Shown here piece after piece: positions 1 to 12,066 of a DNA stretch of 64,000 nt. Positions within the stretch are counted from its first letter, which is position 1. The number at the start of each line of letters is the position of its first letter. A program made the translations under genes and the position numbers. The stretch lies in the NCBI RefSeq assembly GCF_000003815.2, contig NC_049983.1, forward strand, positions 20,422,579 through 20,486,578. The letters are read 5' to 3'. The notes below the pieces were generated by a model. That model made no database searches. It saw nothing but the letters and a program-made list of their open reading frames with translations, and had not been told where the DNA came from. Source of the DNA: Branchiostoma floridae (taxonomy: Eukaryota > Chordata > Leptocardii > Amphioxiformes > Branchiostomatidae).

Positions 1-168
1 CATGTAGAATAGAACTAGGTACGTTTTTTTACAGTAACAAGTACAGTAAATACAGTAACTGTAATACTAATGTCAACATAAACATTGCTCTTTAAAAATT
101 GCATTCAACATTGAAGCTGAGGAATTTTCATGAAAATAATGCCACATGTAGATACATTGCATTGTATA

Positions 169-210
169 CTTGGTAGTTCTATTGTGGACATGCCTGAAAA
201 TGGGCATCTT
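169..210 (+). repeat. Intronic 42-nt repeat, copy 1
   Basis: This segment starts CTTGGTAGTTCTATTGTGGA and is about 90% identical to 639-679. It contains a short potential stem, ATGCC paired with GGGCAT, around the loop TGAAAAT. Its role is unknown. It could be a dispersed repeat or part of a structured intronic RNA. Confidence 0.6.
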
Positions 211-638
211 TCAAACTTGTCCATGGCCCTGAAGGATCTTATTAAGCTTCAGTGGACTTACTTCACGATATCCCAAGCTAAAGTTACCAGGGAATTTGGT
301 TGTTAGCGGAAGTACGTTATCACCGCTTCCTCTGAGTTATCTGTGGGACATTCTTCCCTGTGGTTTCCACGGTGACAGCCAATGAGGTTCAAGGTCCCTG
401 TGATTTGCCACAACCTCATGTTTATTTCGGTGGGAGGGTGGATGTGGCAGCTGTTGAGGAGGAGTGATGGGGACCAGGCTGAACACTTGTTGTTGATAAC
501 AGTAGGCCTGAAAGATGCTTGAATAAAGATGTGTGCTCCTCCTGTTGAAAAGGGCTGTCTGGAAATTGATTACACATGATGTATGTGTACATATTTAGTC
601 AAATGTCCTCCCTGTTATCTCTGACAAATTTTTTCTCC

Positions 639-679
639 CTTGGTAGTTCTATAGTGGACACGCCTGAAATGGGCAGCTT
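639..679 (+). repeat. Intronic 42-nt repeat, copy 2
   Basis: This is the second copy of the element at 169-210, in the same orientation, with about four differences including one deleted A. The small stem (GCC paired with GGC around TGAAAT) is kept although the flanking sequence is unrelated. Confidence 0.6.
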
Positions 680-1229
680 GTGAAAAGTATACAGAATGAT
701 ATGATACAACTTAACTGCACAATTGCAAAGAGAAGATGCAGTTCTATTGCACTCGTAGTTTGTAACATTACCAGTCCAGTGATCAAAACTGACATCTTTT
801 GGTTGATGTAACAACATGATTTATAAAATTGGCTCTCTTTCTTTATAAATAGCCAATTGCTTAGATTTAATTCTCAACAATCTAATGGAACATAAAGGCA
901 CGGTGTACAAGTCTAATTTTGCCTTCTTCACGGCACGATTTTATGCAAAACTTGCCAGATAGTGAGACATGAGTGCTTGGTACACTTACTAACATAGCTC
1001 AAGTGCTGCAATGAAAGGTTTTTACGCACAAGCTGAGATTTACAAGTGGTTTCAGGGCTTTTTCAATAATAAACATTTTCAAGCTTACTGACCTTTGAGT
1101 TTCAGTGTTCAGTGTTCAATGGCTGTATTTGTTATCTGCTAGTCCCAGGCTGGGCATGCTAAAGACTTGCCAAGAGGATTCCTCTCAATACTTAATGTAT
1201 GCCTTTCTTATCTTGTTCTGCCCTTACAG

Positions 1230-1304
1230 GTTGACCCCAAGTTCTTGAGGAACATGCGGTTTGCCAAGAAGCACAACAAGAGACACCCGAAGCCCAAGGA
1301 GTAA
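1230..1304 (+). CDS. RPL29: 60S ribosomal protein L29 (eL29), last coding exon
   Basis: eL29 is a small basic protein of the large cytosolic ribosomal subunit. The exon encodes 24 residues and a TAA stop. It opens with VDPKFLRNMRFAKKHNK, which matches the most conserved block of animal L29 (VDPKFLRNMRFAKKHNK in human), and ends RHPKPKE. The acceptor (TTACAG) ends at 1229 and the exon begins in frame with the GTT valine codon. The protein stops soon after this block. From family knowledge, short tails are usual in invertebrates and yeast, while vertebrate L29 has a long lysine- and alanine-rich extension. The rest of the gene lies upstream of the window. There is no AATAAA just downstream; an AATAAG variant at 1399-1404 is the nearest candidate poly(A) signal. 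Confidence 0.95.
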   Translation, partial: VDPKFLRNMRFAKKHNKRHPKPKE

Positions 1305-4300
1305 GCTTGCTGGCGGCATCCATCCGTAAGACGAACGTCCACCCTTCTCGTCTGAACCCCATTGACCATGTAACATCTGGATGGACGTGGACTGTATCAA
1401 TAAGAGGACACATTCTGTGGTGTCACACCTTCTTGTGATCTTTTCCCTCGGTCAACAGCCAAGGAAAAGGAAAGAGTAAAGATGTAACATCCGATTTACT
1501 GTGTGCTGTACTTCCTTTCAATATTGACTTACTGTCTTGTCTGTTGTTGTTGCCTGGGTTCAGTGTTAGGAGACTATAGAAGAGGTTTGGGAAAGCACAG
1601 TTTTGGTAAAACACAAATGCCTGTGTGAAAGGTTGAATGGAATGTGTGGTCAAGTGTTGTCTTACAGCTTACAACTGAAGCATGGAGTGTGAGTCAGGTT
1701 TATTCATATTCCTTCCACTGCCAAGCTTTCTATTTCATTTGCGTTCCGTCCCCTGCCATGCTTTCATTTTATTTGCCATCGTTCAGTATTTATACTTGGT
1801 GAAACTGAAAATATGACAGTACCTTACACAGGTCAGCGGCTCAGCCTGTGCTGGTACAATCAGCACCATATTCCATAAGTACAGCAAAATAGCTTGCATT
1901 GTTTCTTTCCCTAACTAATGTGGTTTGGGACTAGGTCCATAGCAACAAAACACAGCACACCATTACCGACTGCTGGTAGGACTCATCCCAGTGTTGTGGT
2001 TGGTTTAGGTTTACTGCTGGTGTGCTGCAGTGTGGAATGTATGACGGGATGTCAGCCAGAGTGACAGGCCGCATATGGAACAACATGGCCAGGAAACGGG
2101 CTCTGCAGACATAGTTCCCCATTTGTACACTCCCATTCTTGCTGAGTTATGGTAACCCAGATTATATAGCCCACCCTTGGTCAAGGTCCTGTGTTGGGCA
2201 CATGTGTGTGGATATGATTGGAGTAGCCTTGTTTCCACTGCAGCGCTGCCCAAAATTATCAAACTGATTTTGGCCCTTTCCTCCTAAGTAATGTCTGTGT
2301 ACCAAAAATATCTCTACCTATATCATATGTACAATATGGTAAGCAAGGTTTGTAACCTTGAGTCCTTTTTGATGTGGGATAAAATACATTGATCTGCTGT
2401 TGCTGCTTGGAGGAAGCAGAAAAGAGTACTTTTAATCTACTTTATGTGTTAGAATCCTTCTGGCAACAAAACTTAAGTGTTTGGCACAGCTGTTGGAGGA
2501 AGACAGTAAAAGCAGCATCCACGAAGCAAGAGGGCATTAACCTCTGATGGTAAAATACCGGCATATATTCTCCTTCTCCCCATCTTGACCCAGTGGTACT
2601 TTACACAACATAATGACCTGCATTGCCTTTTTTCTTGCAGCCTGAGCAAAGAAGGTTTTACTGAAATTGCCAGTCACCAAGCCTTGATCTTGTAACTGCC
2701 ATCCTATCCCCCCAGTAGGCAGATATTAGAACCAGGTTTAGCTTGGCACTTTCCCTGGGTAATGGCGAACAATGCCAACCTTCCCTTTAATGTCCTGCCA
2801 AACTGGCAAGCAATCCTCCAGCGGTGCCATCTCCCCCTGCCACTGCAGCGACCTCTGGATCCTCTTCTCATAAACAGGAGATCGCATCAGTGCACCGCGC
2901 TGTCTCACTGGGGCCTGGCCAGCAGTACAGCAGGCTTCTGGCTCTACAGCAGAGTCTAATGGTATGGTAGAGCTGCTAACATGGCACATAATACTTACAT
3001 CTTTATCTTCATGATACATCAGTGAGAGTTGGACTTAAAGGCTACTTTCTTAAGGTGCATACAGTATATACCCAAAAGGTTATGAGACGATGTTAGATTA
3101 AAGGCACAGTGTGGGTAGACTAAACTGATAAGGGGAAACTGTTCATTTTAGGTGGACACATCTCACTCAACTTCTGTATCTCTCACTAAAGCCACAATAT
3201 TGTTAACACTTATATCAAGCCTTGTCAGGTTTTGGTCTGCTGATTACATTTGATGACTGCTCGACAGTTGGCCTCTTCAGAAGTTTTACTCTCTGACAGG
3301 TATGGAATGTATGCATGGAATCCTGGGGAATGCAGGAAAACCTTGTCAACACCCTACACAACTGCATATGTCTGAGTCACTGCTGACCTTTGAATCGACT
3401 AATGACCCAACAGGATGCTACCTTTACTGAGGACAAGGACATCCCCTCCTTTCCCTGTTGTCTGTTCCCATGGCAACAATCGATAAAGCATCTGCATCTT
3501 ATCTTAGTTGCATGTCCCATGTGTAGGGACATGTGACTAGGAACTGAAAGAAAGTGTATTTTGTTGAAAGTGTCAGAGTTACAAGAGACCTTAAAGTAAG
3601 ATCAGATGCAGAGATCTTGCCTGTTGTTGCCATGGCAGCAGTAAGTTCGTGTGTAAACATCCCACCCTTGTGTCATATTTACGTGCTTCCTCCAATGACA
3701 TCCTGCATCACTGGGGAAAAGTGCTCTGAAGAGATATATTCAATAACAAGAAGAGAGCAGGAAACCATAGTGTGTTAGAGTTCACCATTGTGGCTTCAGA
3801 TATTTGGTCCCTCCCTCCCACCAGTTCCTCAGGAACATACAGACATGGATACCAGGAAGGCAGACAACTATCTAAACCTTAAGAAAATAAAGGAGGAAGT
3901 GTAATAGGAAATATGAATGATTTAGTGCAAAGATGGTACAATGTTGGTAAGCTGAAGTGAAAATTGTTACATCCTCTTTGTCAGGAATTACAACCCAGAT
4001 GGGGATGTGTGACACATGTTGTTGACTTGCGAATGCCCAGAGAAGTTACACAAGGAAGTGCCTGGTGCTGTGCATGTTTACTGGCAGCATTCCATGTTAC
4101 TAAGGAAGCTTAAAGTTGTCAGAAGAAGATGTGGGTGAAGTGCAGGCTGGCAGGTGTCTCCGCTTTACTTACCACATCTCCCCCGGGGAACGTGTCAAAA
4201 GTTCAGACATTCCCGCTTGTTGGCTCACATTCTCCAAGTTCCCTGCGCAAGTTTTGCGTGTTCGCTTTTCCCGCTTTTGGCATTTTGATTGGATGAAGTA

Positions 4301-6531
4301 GGAGTAAGTGGATTAAGTGTAATTGTGACTATCTGAAGGATTTTAAATGGACGCCTAAGTTTGTCTCTTGACTGCAGGTCTCTTCTTAATGCATGTTTTA
4401 CCTGCATAAGGCACTTATGAAACATACTACAGTGACCTGTGATGGTACAGTACCTTTATTTAGAAGTCATAAAGCTAAATGGGTTATTCAATTGGATTAA
4501 GTGTACAATTTTAGACGGATTTTAGATTGTCTCTTAATGCATTGCTAGTCTGAATGTACAGAACTACTTCCAACTTGAGGAAGAGACACACTACATTCAT
4601 TCCAAAAAAGCTAAATCGAGAAAGCTGTAAGGTATCTACAACAATCTCTAGAAGCCTTCAGAAAGAAAACAGCCATGCATACATGTATCAGAACATTTCA
4701 GTACATTTTTTATTTACCGGTATATGACTTTCTTGTATTCAAGTGTAATGTCATATACTGTTAAAATTTTTGTAAAATACTGAAAGTTTGCACGCTCAAC
4801 CAAATATATTGTTGGCATTTTGGGTTTCCATGTACATGTATAAAGCCTATTACATCCTTAGCAGACGTTTGCCTGCCCAAAAGCTTGACTTGTGCCCCAT
4901 GAATTGACCTGGAATGTGTACTCCTTTTGTAGTGTTCACTAACTATCTGGCTTACCACAGAGTTACACCATTAGTAGCTAAAGCCTTGACCTCTGTGTAG
5001 CTGGCAATTAAAATGTGCCTTCTCTCTGAACCTGAAGGTACAGGAAATGATGGCAAGCCTGGGTGCTCAATTCAAGTCTTGTTCAAGTACTACAGCACAT
5101 GATTGGCCAAAAAAGATGATGTCATTTAAAACCTACCCTAACGAAGTCTGCCCTGTAAGTACCCAAAGCCCTTTCTGTCCCCTTTCCAAGACAGGCTGGC
5201 ATGGACTGATAGTGGGTTTGTGGTGGTCAGGATGTGGGTTGCACAAAATACCTTATGTATTAGCCATGTAGAGTGACCATGATTTCCTAGATAGGCCTGT
5301 GATGTTGACTTTCTCTTCGAATAACTTGGTGTAGAAAGATGATCTAACACACTTGCGAAGAATGGTAGGAGTGATCTGGCACTACTGTACAGGTCTTCCC
5401 AAAAATTGTCATGCTTCACCTTAGTCTCAGGTCTCTGCTTTACCTTTTCTTTTAAAGAATCAGTTTGTAAATTGCATTTCCATCACACAATACTCTGTAC
5501 AATACACACGAGTGTGCATGGTCACTTACAACTTGCACTTCAGTCTCGTCTTTCCATAGAGCATAAAAGATTAAGATTACGTACAATAAAGTTAGCATCA
5601 ACAAGTTGATGTTCTGTAACCAGAAGCCCTGTGGTTGTGGTGGCCTGACGGGGGAATGTAGATGTGTTGTGCCAGGGTTGTGAGCCATGTAGCATGGAAG
5701 GAATGTTACCATGGTACACAGGCTTCTCCACAAAGCACACACTGAGGGCACATGTCAGAAACTCACCATTTTCAAGCCAACGACACAGCCTTCGGTGCTA
5801 TAGGGTGTTGTGTTTTGTTCTGCTGAAGAACGCAGCATTGTGAATATGCTCAACTATGCCAGGCCACATGACAGCACATTTTGGTCTTCTTTTTGCTGCC
5901 ACCACGAGTTGATGATCATCTACAAAGGGATTTTGTTCTTAACATTCCAAAACTTGACATTGAATTGAAGGAAGAAAAGAAAATGGAATTCAGTAGAGAG
6001 CAGAATTCAGTGTGCCTTGTAAAATGTCATCGTGGTCAGATATAGCAATAGGATTTTGGGTTGAAAGACAGTAAACCCTTTGAAAACACATACACATGGT
6101 ACACGACTCACTTTGTACATGTAGATGAAAGAAATTCAGTCCTTTTTTTAAGCACCAATTTGCATTGTTAATGACATAACAAGAGTCTCAGCATAAAGTG
6201 CTCAGCTTTCCGTGCCTTAGCATTTCGTCCTGTCGTGCTTAATCCAGGATGTCCCCTTTCCTGGCTTTTCATGTAGGATTTGCTGTGTTTGGAATTACTG
6301 CATTAACATTCTTCTGTCCTAATATACAAACTGTCATAATGTCGTGGTAAGTAAAGGGGTACAGATGGCACTGGGAGTCTGCACGAACAACAGGTTTATA
6401 TAACTGTCAGTTCAAGATCAAGCAACAGCTCCATAACTTTTGTTACCAAATCCTGATTTCGTTGCCTCGGGCATTTATCATCCCTTATCCCTATCCATTC
6501 ATCTGTATCTAAAGATGAAGCGTCACATGTC
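1305..6531. other. RPL29 3' flank and intergenic DNA, no gene seen
   Basis: The first 100 or so bases are probably the RPL29 3' UTR. Beyond that I see no conserved protein, no tRNA and no clear transposon ends. All open frames are short and overlap on both strands. A GC-richer patch lies at 2700-2960. A perfect match to the RFX X-box pattern lies at 3474-3487. Confidence 0.5.
3474..3487 (+). promoter_or_regulatory. X-box-like (RFX) motif
   Basis: GTTCCCATGGCAAC fits the X-box pattern GTHNYYATRRNAAC at every position. RFX factors bind such sites upstream of ciliary genes. No first exon is recognised nearby, so function is unproven and the site may be chance. Confidence 0.3.
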
Positions 6532-7030
6532 ATTGCTGTCATTACCGGATTTTACTTTTTCTTTAAGATTCCGGTTATTCATGCAAAGTCCATCAGTTGC
6601 TTTAGTAAGGCCCAAATGTCTATTATTAGCATGTTGTCAACATTATGGTCTCAATACTATACCTTTCAGGCAGCCAACGCCTTTCCAGTAATTGCTGTTA
6701 CTTGTCAAATTTTGATTTCCTCATGGATGCCATTCATGCCCAAGTCCAAACTAATTCCATGAATTGCTTTTAAAGTAGCCCAGATGTCTATTATTAGTAA
6801 GTTGTCAATATTTTGGGTACCTGGTATGTAGTGTTGCCTTTCATGTAATCCTTACAAGGGCTTAACTAATTGCTGTTACTTGTCAAATTTTGATTTCCTC
6901 AAGGATCACCATTCATATAGTTATGTCCAAAAAAAACCCATGAATTGCTTTAAAGTGGCAGAGATGTCTATTATTAGTAGGTTGTCAACATTTTGGGTTC
7001 AATGCTGCCTTTCAGGTAACCACCGCCCAT
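6532..7030 (+). repeat. Three-unit tandem repeat, about 160-180 bp per unit
   Basis: The landmark ATTGCTGTTACTTGTCAAAT recurs at 6691 and 6869, with a diverged form at 6532. The landmark ATGTCTATTATTAG recurs near 6616, 6784 and 6964. Spacings of about 159, 178, 168 and 180 show three head-to-tail units of unequal divergence, the second and third being most alike. No open frame is conserved across the units. Confidence 0.8.
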
Positions 7031-8774
7031 GTCTGTTTGAAGTGTCACGTTATGTGGCAAGGAACAGGGTGGGATTTCCGTTCTTGTCATGCCTCATCCC
7101 TCGAGATGTCTGTGCCTGGCACCATCATGGTACAGGCAGCCAACAGCTCTGTCTAGTCCCTAACCAACCAAGGTTATATAACCTCCTCGAACTAACATAG
7201 GAGATAAACACCTGGTGATGTTTTGACGTAATACATCATATGCAGCCAAGGACGTAATATGTGATATATAGACGTTATGTTTCTATATAACATCCTTCGT
7301 CCACCCTGTCATGTCCACTTAATATTTCTAAGAATTAAGACCTTCACATTGTGGTAGAGAATGAGAGGAAAGAATGTCGTCCTGTCGCATCATATCTTAA
7401 TGCTGTACAGTATAATCGGCAATCAAGTTTCACAGGCAGTATACAACATTTGAACATATTTAAATAGCACTGGAGATAAAAGTGTTTTGTGCTTTGGTCG
7501 TTTGACTCACAACAGTTTCACTGAAACTGAAATCAATTTTTTTCACCTGCGACAAATCCTTATCTTTGTTTCAGTGGTGAAGAAAAGTAAACAGTACACC
7601 TATTTGGTTTCTCCACCTGGACATCCAAGAAACCCCATACCCATTGTGATGTTCACTTTCACTGTATTGTACACAGTGTTGTACGCCAAACATCTCTTTT
7701 CCTTTACCTTATGTGGCAAAAAGCACTGTCATCCCAAAAACATTACCCGTCTTTAGTGGGAAAGAAAAGTACACATCTCACTGTTAGCACTTGACAACCA
7801 TTCTACTTGTCTACTTTGTTTCTTCGGAGGAGTTAATGAAATCCAAGAAAAAAAATTATTCTCCTTTTCAGAATGCAATGTCCTAGTTGTATTGTCCCAG
7901 TCTTTTTTGTCAGTGTCAGATGTTATAAACTTTTCTCAGTTGGCTCTGTACCATAACCAAACCTGAATCCCCGCTCCGCATTCATGTTGACTCTTGTTAT
8001 GGATACAGTGATGGTTGTGATGGCCGTGGTCTTGAAAGGAAGGAACTGTTCTCAGCCCCACCTTTAGCTTCTACGTCATGGTAGAAAGTCTGCCGGAAAG
8101 TCCCAGAAGCCACTCATCGGGTAGTAATTGTCTGTAGCTTTTCCCAGCTGTAACTTGTTACCTCGGTATGTATTGGGCTGAAACAGTCAGAAGAGCAAAA
8201 TTCATTTAACCTTTCAGCAACACACCTGGTGCTAGATATGGACATCCACAATAAAATCCTGATTATTGAGAATGGGATCTTTTCAATTTCTTGTGAAACA
8301 CGACACAATTAGTGTTTTACAAAGTTGCAATTGGACTTGCTTTTTTTCTCTTGGTGTGAAAAATGTGGCATTATTACCTGGAAAGAAAAATTTATTTGGT
8401 AAGACACATGAACCCCTTTTATCATTTGCTGTTGAAAGCATCTAACTTACCTTAGTTGATATCTACTAAGTACCAAGTACAAAGTTATACTGCTTTTTAT
8501 TGAATGGCTTGCACTTGGCCAGGCCTCCCCTATTCTTACATCAGATAAAAAAGTATGAAAAGAATCAAAAAATGTATCAATGGTCTATAGCAAATGGGAA
8601 GCATTTTGCAGCATGCTAGTGACAATTAGCAACTTTTAGGCATAGATGTCTAGGAGAAAAGTACACAGGAAATCCCAGGATGACAGAAAGACAATGAAAG
8701 GTGGCAATTCACAATACTTATTGGCTCATTGCCGTACAAGTTTATAGGATATAGATGCATATGCAAACATTCAT
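7031..8774. other. Intergenic DNA, nothing recognised
   Basis: The sequence is AT-rich with only short overlapping frames. A locally palindromic patch of TATATAA and ACGT motifs occurs at about 7240-7300. I see no gene and no clear element ends. Confidence 0.4.
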
Positions 8775-9404
8775 ACAGTCAAACCTATACAAGACCACCT
8801 CTACATAAGGACCATCTGACCAAAGGTATCATATGCATCTTCATACCTTACATAATTTCCCCATTGACACAAGCATTAGAATCCTGTCTATAGTGCCCAC
8901 TAGGGGTGGGTACCGGTACAGAAAATTCAGGTCCAGGTCCGGTTCAGGTCCAAAGGATCAGGTCCAGGTCCGGACCTGAACCTGAACCTGATGCAGTATG
9001 ACTCATACCGATGGTTCATTTCACTACGAAGACATCTGTTTGGTGGAGTATTAGACTTACACTGACGTTTTAGAATCCTACAACGCTAACTGCACCTGTG
9101 CAATTGGCTGTGAAACTTGATAGAAATTAATATAAACTCTACTCTACTTCACTCTTGTTATTTTCTTCCACCTGCAAGCGCCAAAATGTGTGAATTCCTG
9201 ATAAAATAATCTGTTAATTTTCTAATCGGTCCAACATCCGGTCCACCTATTTTTTTCAGGTCCGGTTTTTCTGGACCGGTCCAATAAGAAAAACCGGTTT
9301 TGTACCGGTACGCTGTACCGATACCCAGCCCTAGTGCCCACCTGTCCACACATACCAGATTATATTGATTCACTGAGTGGTCTTCTTTGGGCAGGTTCGC
9401 CTCA
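8775..9404 (+). mobile_element. Old CAGTCAAACCT-type TA element, split by a hAT MITE
   Basis: The left end ACAGTCAAACCTATACAAGA at 8775 matches the terminus of the better preserved element at 20732-20911. The diverged counterpart GGCAGGTTCGCCT near 9390-9403 is its inverted right end. The middle is interrupted by the insertion at 8901-9333. Without that insertion the older element is about 190 bp, similar to the copy at 20.7 kb. Confidence 0.6.
8901..9333 (+). mobile_element. hAT-like non-autonomous DNA transposon (MITE), 433 bp
   Basis: The terminal inverted repeats are TAGGGGTGGGTACCGGTACA on the left and the complement of TGTACCGATACCCAGCCCTA on the right, with 2 mismatches in 20. The element is flanked by a perfect 8-bp target duplication GTGCCCAC at 8893-8900 and 9334-9341. 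An 8-bp duplication with TAGGG termini is typical of the hAT superfamily. The interior carries subterminal arrays of AGGTCC/GGACCT and no transposase, so it must have been moved by an enzyme encoded elsewhere. Confidence 0.9.
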
Positions 9405-10008
9405 ATTTTTGATTGTAAATAATATGTCTAGATTGCATACATTATCTACAAATAAATAAGTCTATAATTGTGTGCAAAAGTGAAGCCTTTAAAGCAGTCT
9501 AACAGTCAGAAAATCTGCACAATCACAAAATGCATATAAAAATAGTAACAAACTAGAGACAACATTGGAAGTTATCATGTGTACCTTTCTTCCATTCCTA
9601 TATTACCCAAACTACTGGTACTTCCACAAATGTCACAGTCTGATAAAAATATATACCCACCTAAGAAATGAAACAGACAAGAAATAGATGGAGAAACACA
9701 GCTGCTAAAAATACAAGTGTCCTTTCCATCTCCATGGATACCAACTGGATCGCCCTGGCATGCAAGAAAAGTCCATACCTAGACATTAGAAGCTCTTCTC
9801 TTCTGGGACATCCACAATGCTAAGAGTCAATAGTCTAATTCCAGGCTTCTGTCCTTTGTGATATAAGATCAGGTAGATAACATCTAGAAGGTCACAACTT
9901 GAAAGACCAATCAAATTAATGCATTGATTGGGATGTTTGTCCTTCACTTAACAGAAGATGATGGGTGTATCAATGCTAAGAGGTTACTGAACCCAACGTG
10001 GGTGTATC
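9405..10008. other. Intergenic DNA, nothing recognised
   Basis: I see no gene. The segment TCCATGGATACCAA near 9733 recurs in the arms of the hairpin at 10033-10089. Confidence 0.4.
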
Positions 10009-10030
10009 GTGTGTGTGTGTGTGTGTGTGT
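10009..10030 (+). repeat. (GT)n microsatellite
   Basis: Eleven uninterrupted GT units lie directly beside the hairpin at 10033-10089. Confidence 0.9.
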
Positions 10031-10032
10031 CG

Positions 10033-10089
10033 TTGGTATCCATGGAGGTGTGTGTACCATACATGCACACACACCTCCATGGATACCAA
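10033..10089. repeat. Perfect 23-bp inverted repeat (hairpin)
   Basis: The arm TTGGTATCCATGGAGGTGTG plus TGT at 10033-10055 is exactly complementary to 10067-10089, with an 11-nt spacer. The central part carries CCATGG. It may be a decayed foldback transposon or a recent inverted duplication. No target duplication is obvious. Confidence 0.85.
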
Positions 10090-10831
10090 TGACACGTGCA
10101 TGTGTGCCGGCTTTCCCTACAAATTTTTATGACTGAAAATATGATGCCTACACCTTAGCAAAAAGGGGCATGCAGGCCCTCATGTATGTCTGTTAGTTTG
10201 TGAGTGTGTCTTCGTGTGTTATCAAAGCACAATACAGCAAGTGTTGTAACACGTGTACTGGCATGATTTGACTTTCCCTGTCCCATAGAATCCATCAGAC
10301 TCTAATAATTGCCTAAGCTCCCCTTTAGTTCTTCCACCCCTGCAAGTACAGCAGGCAGTTTAGCCTGTTAACAACTAAAGCAGGGCAGCGGAGATAACCT
10401 CATGTCACACTGATTTGTAGGGTAAGTGGATAAATCAGGCACATGGCTTACAATGTGCTGAAGGCTCCCAACAGATCTTATAGGGAGAAAATCCAGGGTA
10501 ATGTAACTCTAGCTCTTTGGTGAAGGTTTAGATTTTTAGTTTACATAGATCTACATGTATGTTTTTATTTTAAAAGAAGAAGAATGTGTTTTAAAAAACT
10601 GCCGTCTATATCTATTAAATTAAATTGCAAATCAAAAAATTTGTTATTGCTTTGTTTGTTATCTCCCTTAGAATATTCTTTTAAAAATGCTGTTCCAGAG
10701 TAAGCTGCCAGGGGGCCCAAACCTACACCTTCCTTATATCATAAGCTATCTGTAACCAAACACAAGACCGGCATGTCCATGTCAAAAGATACAAAACAAG
10801 AGAAATTCTGCTTCAGTACCAAGGTCACATA

Positions 10832-11712
10832 CGAGGGGGGTTCAATAAGTTCTTGTCCTCACCAAGAAATAACAAGCACAACTCAGATTTTCAGGCACAA
10901 CTTCATAGTATGAAGTCTTTTATCAATATCCTCCAAATTTCAAATCATTGGAGTCATTACTTTCCAGGCATTCGTTTTTCCTAAATTAGAAGGTAAGTGG
11001 CGAGAAAAAAGTTGTGTGAATTGTGATCAGACATGTGTGGGTCTAGTTTCCCATGCCATAAATTAACAAAAGACGTTGTCAAAATGTTTGATAATGATTC
11101 TCTTCCTATTTCAAGCAAAAAGAATTGGGTTTTTAACTTCCAGCAGCGCAAATTGACCCACACACTCAGGTCAGGTCAATTGTCCACGTTTTTTTCCTTC
11201 TCCCTCACCTAACGTTACTGGGTGTCGCCTGCAAAGTAATGATCACACTAATTTGAATTTTGGTACATATCTATATAAGACTTTATACTTGACATCTATG
11301 CTTCGAAATCTGAGCTGTGCTTATTTTTTCTCGGTAAAGTCGGGGACTTATTGATAACCCCACGTACATGTATAAAGTCTTATATAAATGTGTACCAAAA
11401 TTCAAATTATTGTGATCATCATGTTGCAGGCGACACCCAGTAACGTTAGGTAAGGGATAACGAAAAAAAAAGGTGGACAATTGATCAGCAACCTGAGGTG
11501 TGAGGTCAAATTGTCTGATCACACTTCACCCTTCTTTTTCTCCCCACTTACCTTCTAATTTAGAAAAAACGAATGCCTGGAAAGTAATGACTCCAATGAT
11601 TTGTAATTTGGAGGATATTGATAAAAGACTTCATACTATGAAGTTGTGCCTGAAAATCTGAGTTGTGCTTGTTATTTCTTGGTGAGGCCAAGAACTTATT
11701 GAACCCCCCTCG
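10832..11712. mobile_element. 881-bp foldback element with TA target duplication (mariner-like ends)
   Basis: The ends are CGAGGGGGGTTCAATAAGTT and its inverted copy AACTTATTGAACCCCCCTCG, flanked by TA at 10830-10831 and 11713-11714. This end sequence resembles mariner-family inverted repeats. The outer arms (10832 to about 11010, and about 11530-11712) are nearly complementary. A second complementary pair lies inside (about 11207-11280 and 11370-11460), carrying ACGTTACTGGGTGTCGCCTG and its inverse. The left half has about 150 bp of extra sequence between the two arm blocks. No transposase motif is seen, so this is a non-autonomous foldback. Confidence 0.85.
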
Positions 11713-11714
11713 TA

Positions 11715-12066
11715 CCACCAGTTGACCTAGACCATCATCTTTCCAACACCTATCCTTTTACCAAATATCATGATTACAATCCATCAAGAGATTCAAAAGT
11801 TATATACTGACCACAAATATCCAGAAACACAGACACTGTGCTTCTATAGTGCAGCCTCCCTCTTTGAATGCAATCTTTAGACAAGGACAGTGAGAGGTGC
11901 TGAACCTTAACAAATTTGATATATCACATTTTGCTTGGTGATGATTTGTTTTATCACATTTGCTGCCATTGATATGCCATCTTTGAAAATCAATAACCAA
12001 TATAACGTACACAAAACCTGTATTAGGTTCTAGCCGGGATTGTCAACATGCAGACAATAAAGGACC
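11715..12066. other. Intergenic DNA, nothing recognised
   Basis: This is unique-looking AT-rich sequence between the foldback element and the minisatellite. No gene or repeat ends are visible. Confidence 0.4.

Larger units (their letters stand above)
1..1229 (+). other. RPL29: Intron of RPL29 (upstream exons outside window)
   Basis: The stretch ends in a pyrimidine-rich tract and a TTACAG acceptor at 1224-1229, directly before the last coding exon of RPL29. I searched it by eye for the conserved N-terminal part of L29 and did not find it, so the whole stretch reads as one intron that starts outside the window. It contains a repeated segment of about 42 nt (169-210 and 639-679). Introns of ribosomal protein genes often carry snoRNAs, but I could not find a convincing C/D or H/ACA box set here. 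Confidence 0.7.
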
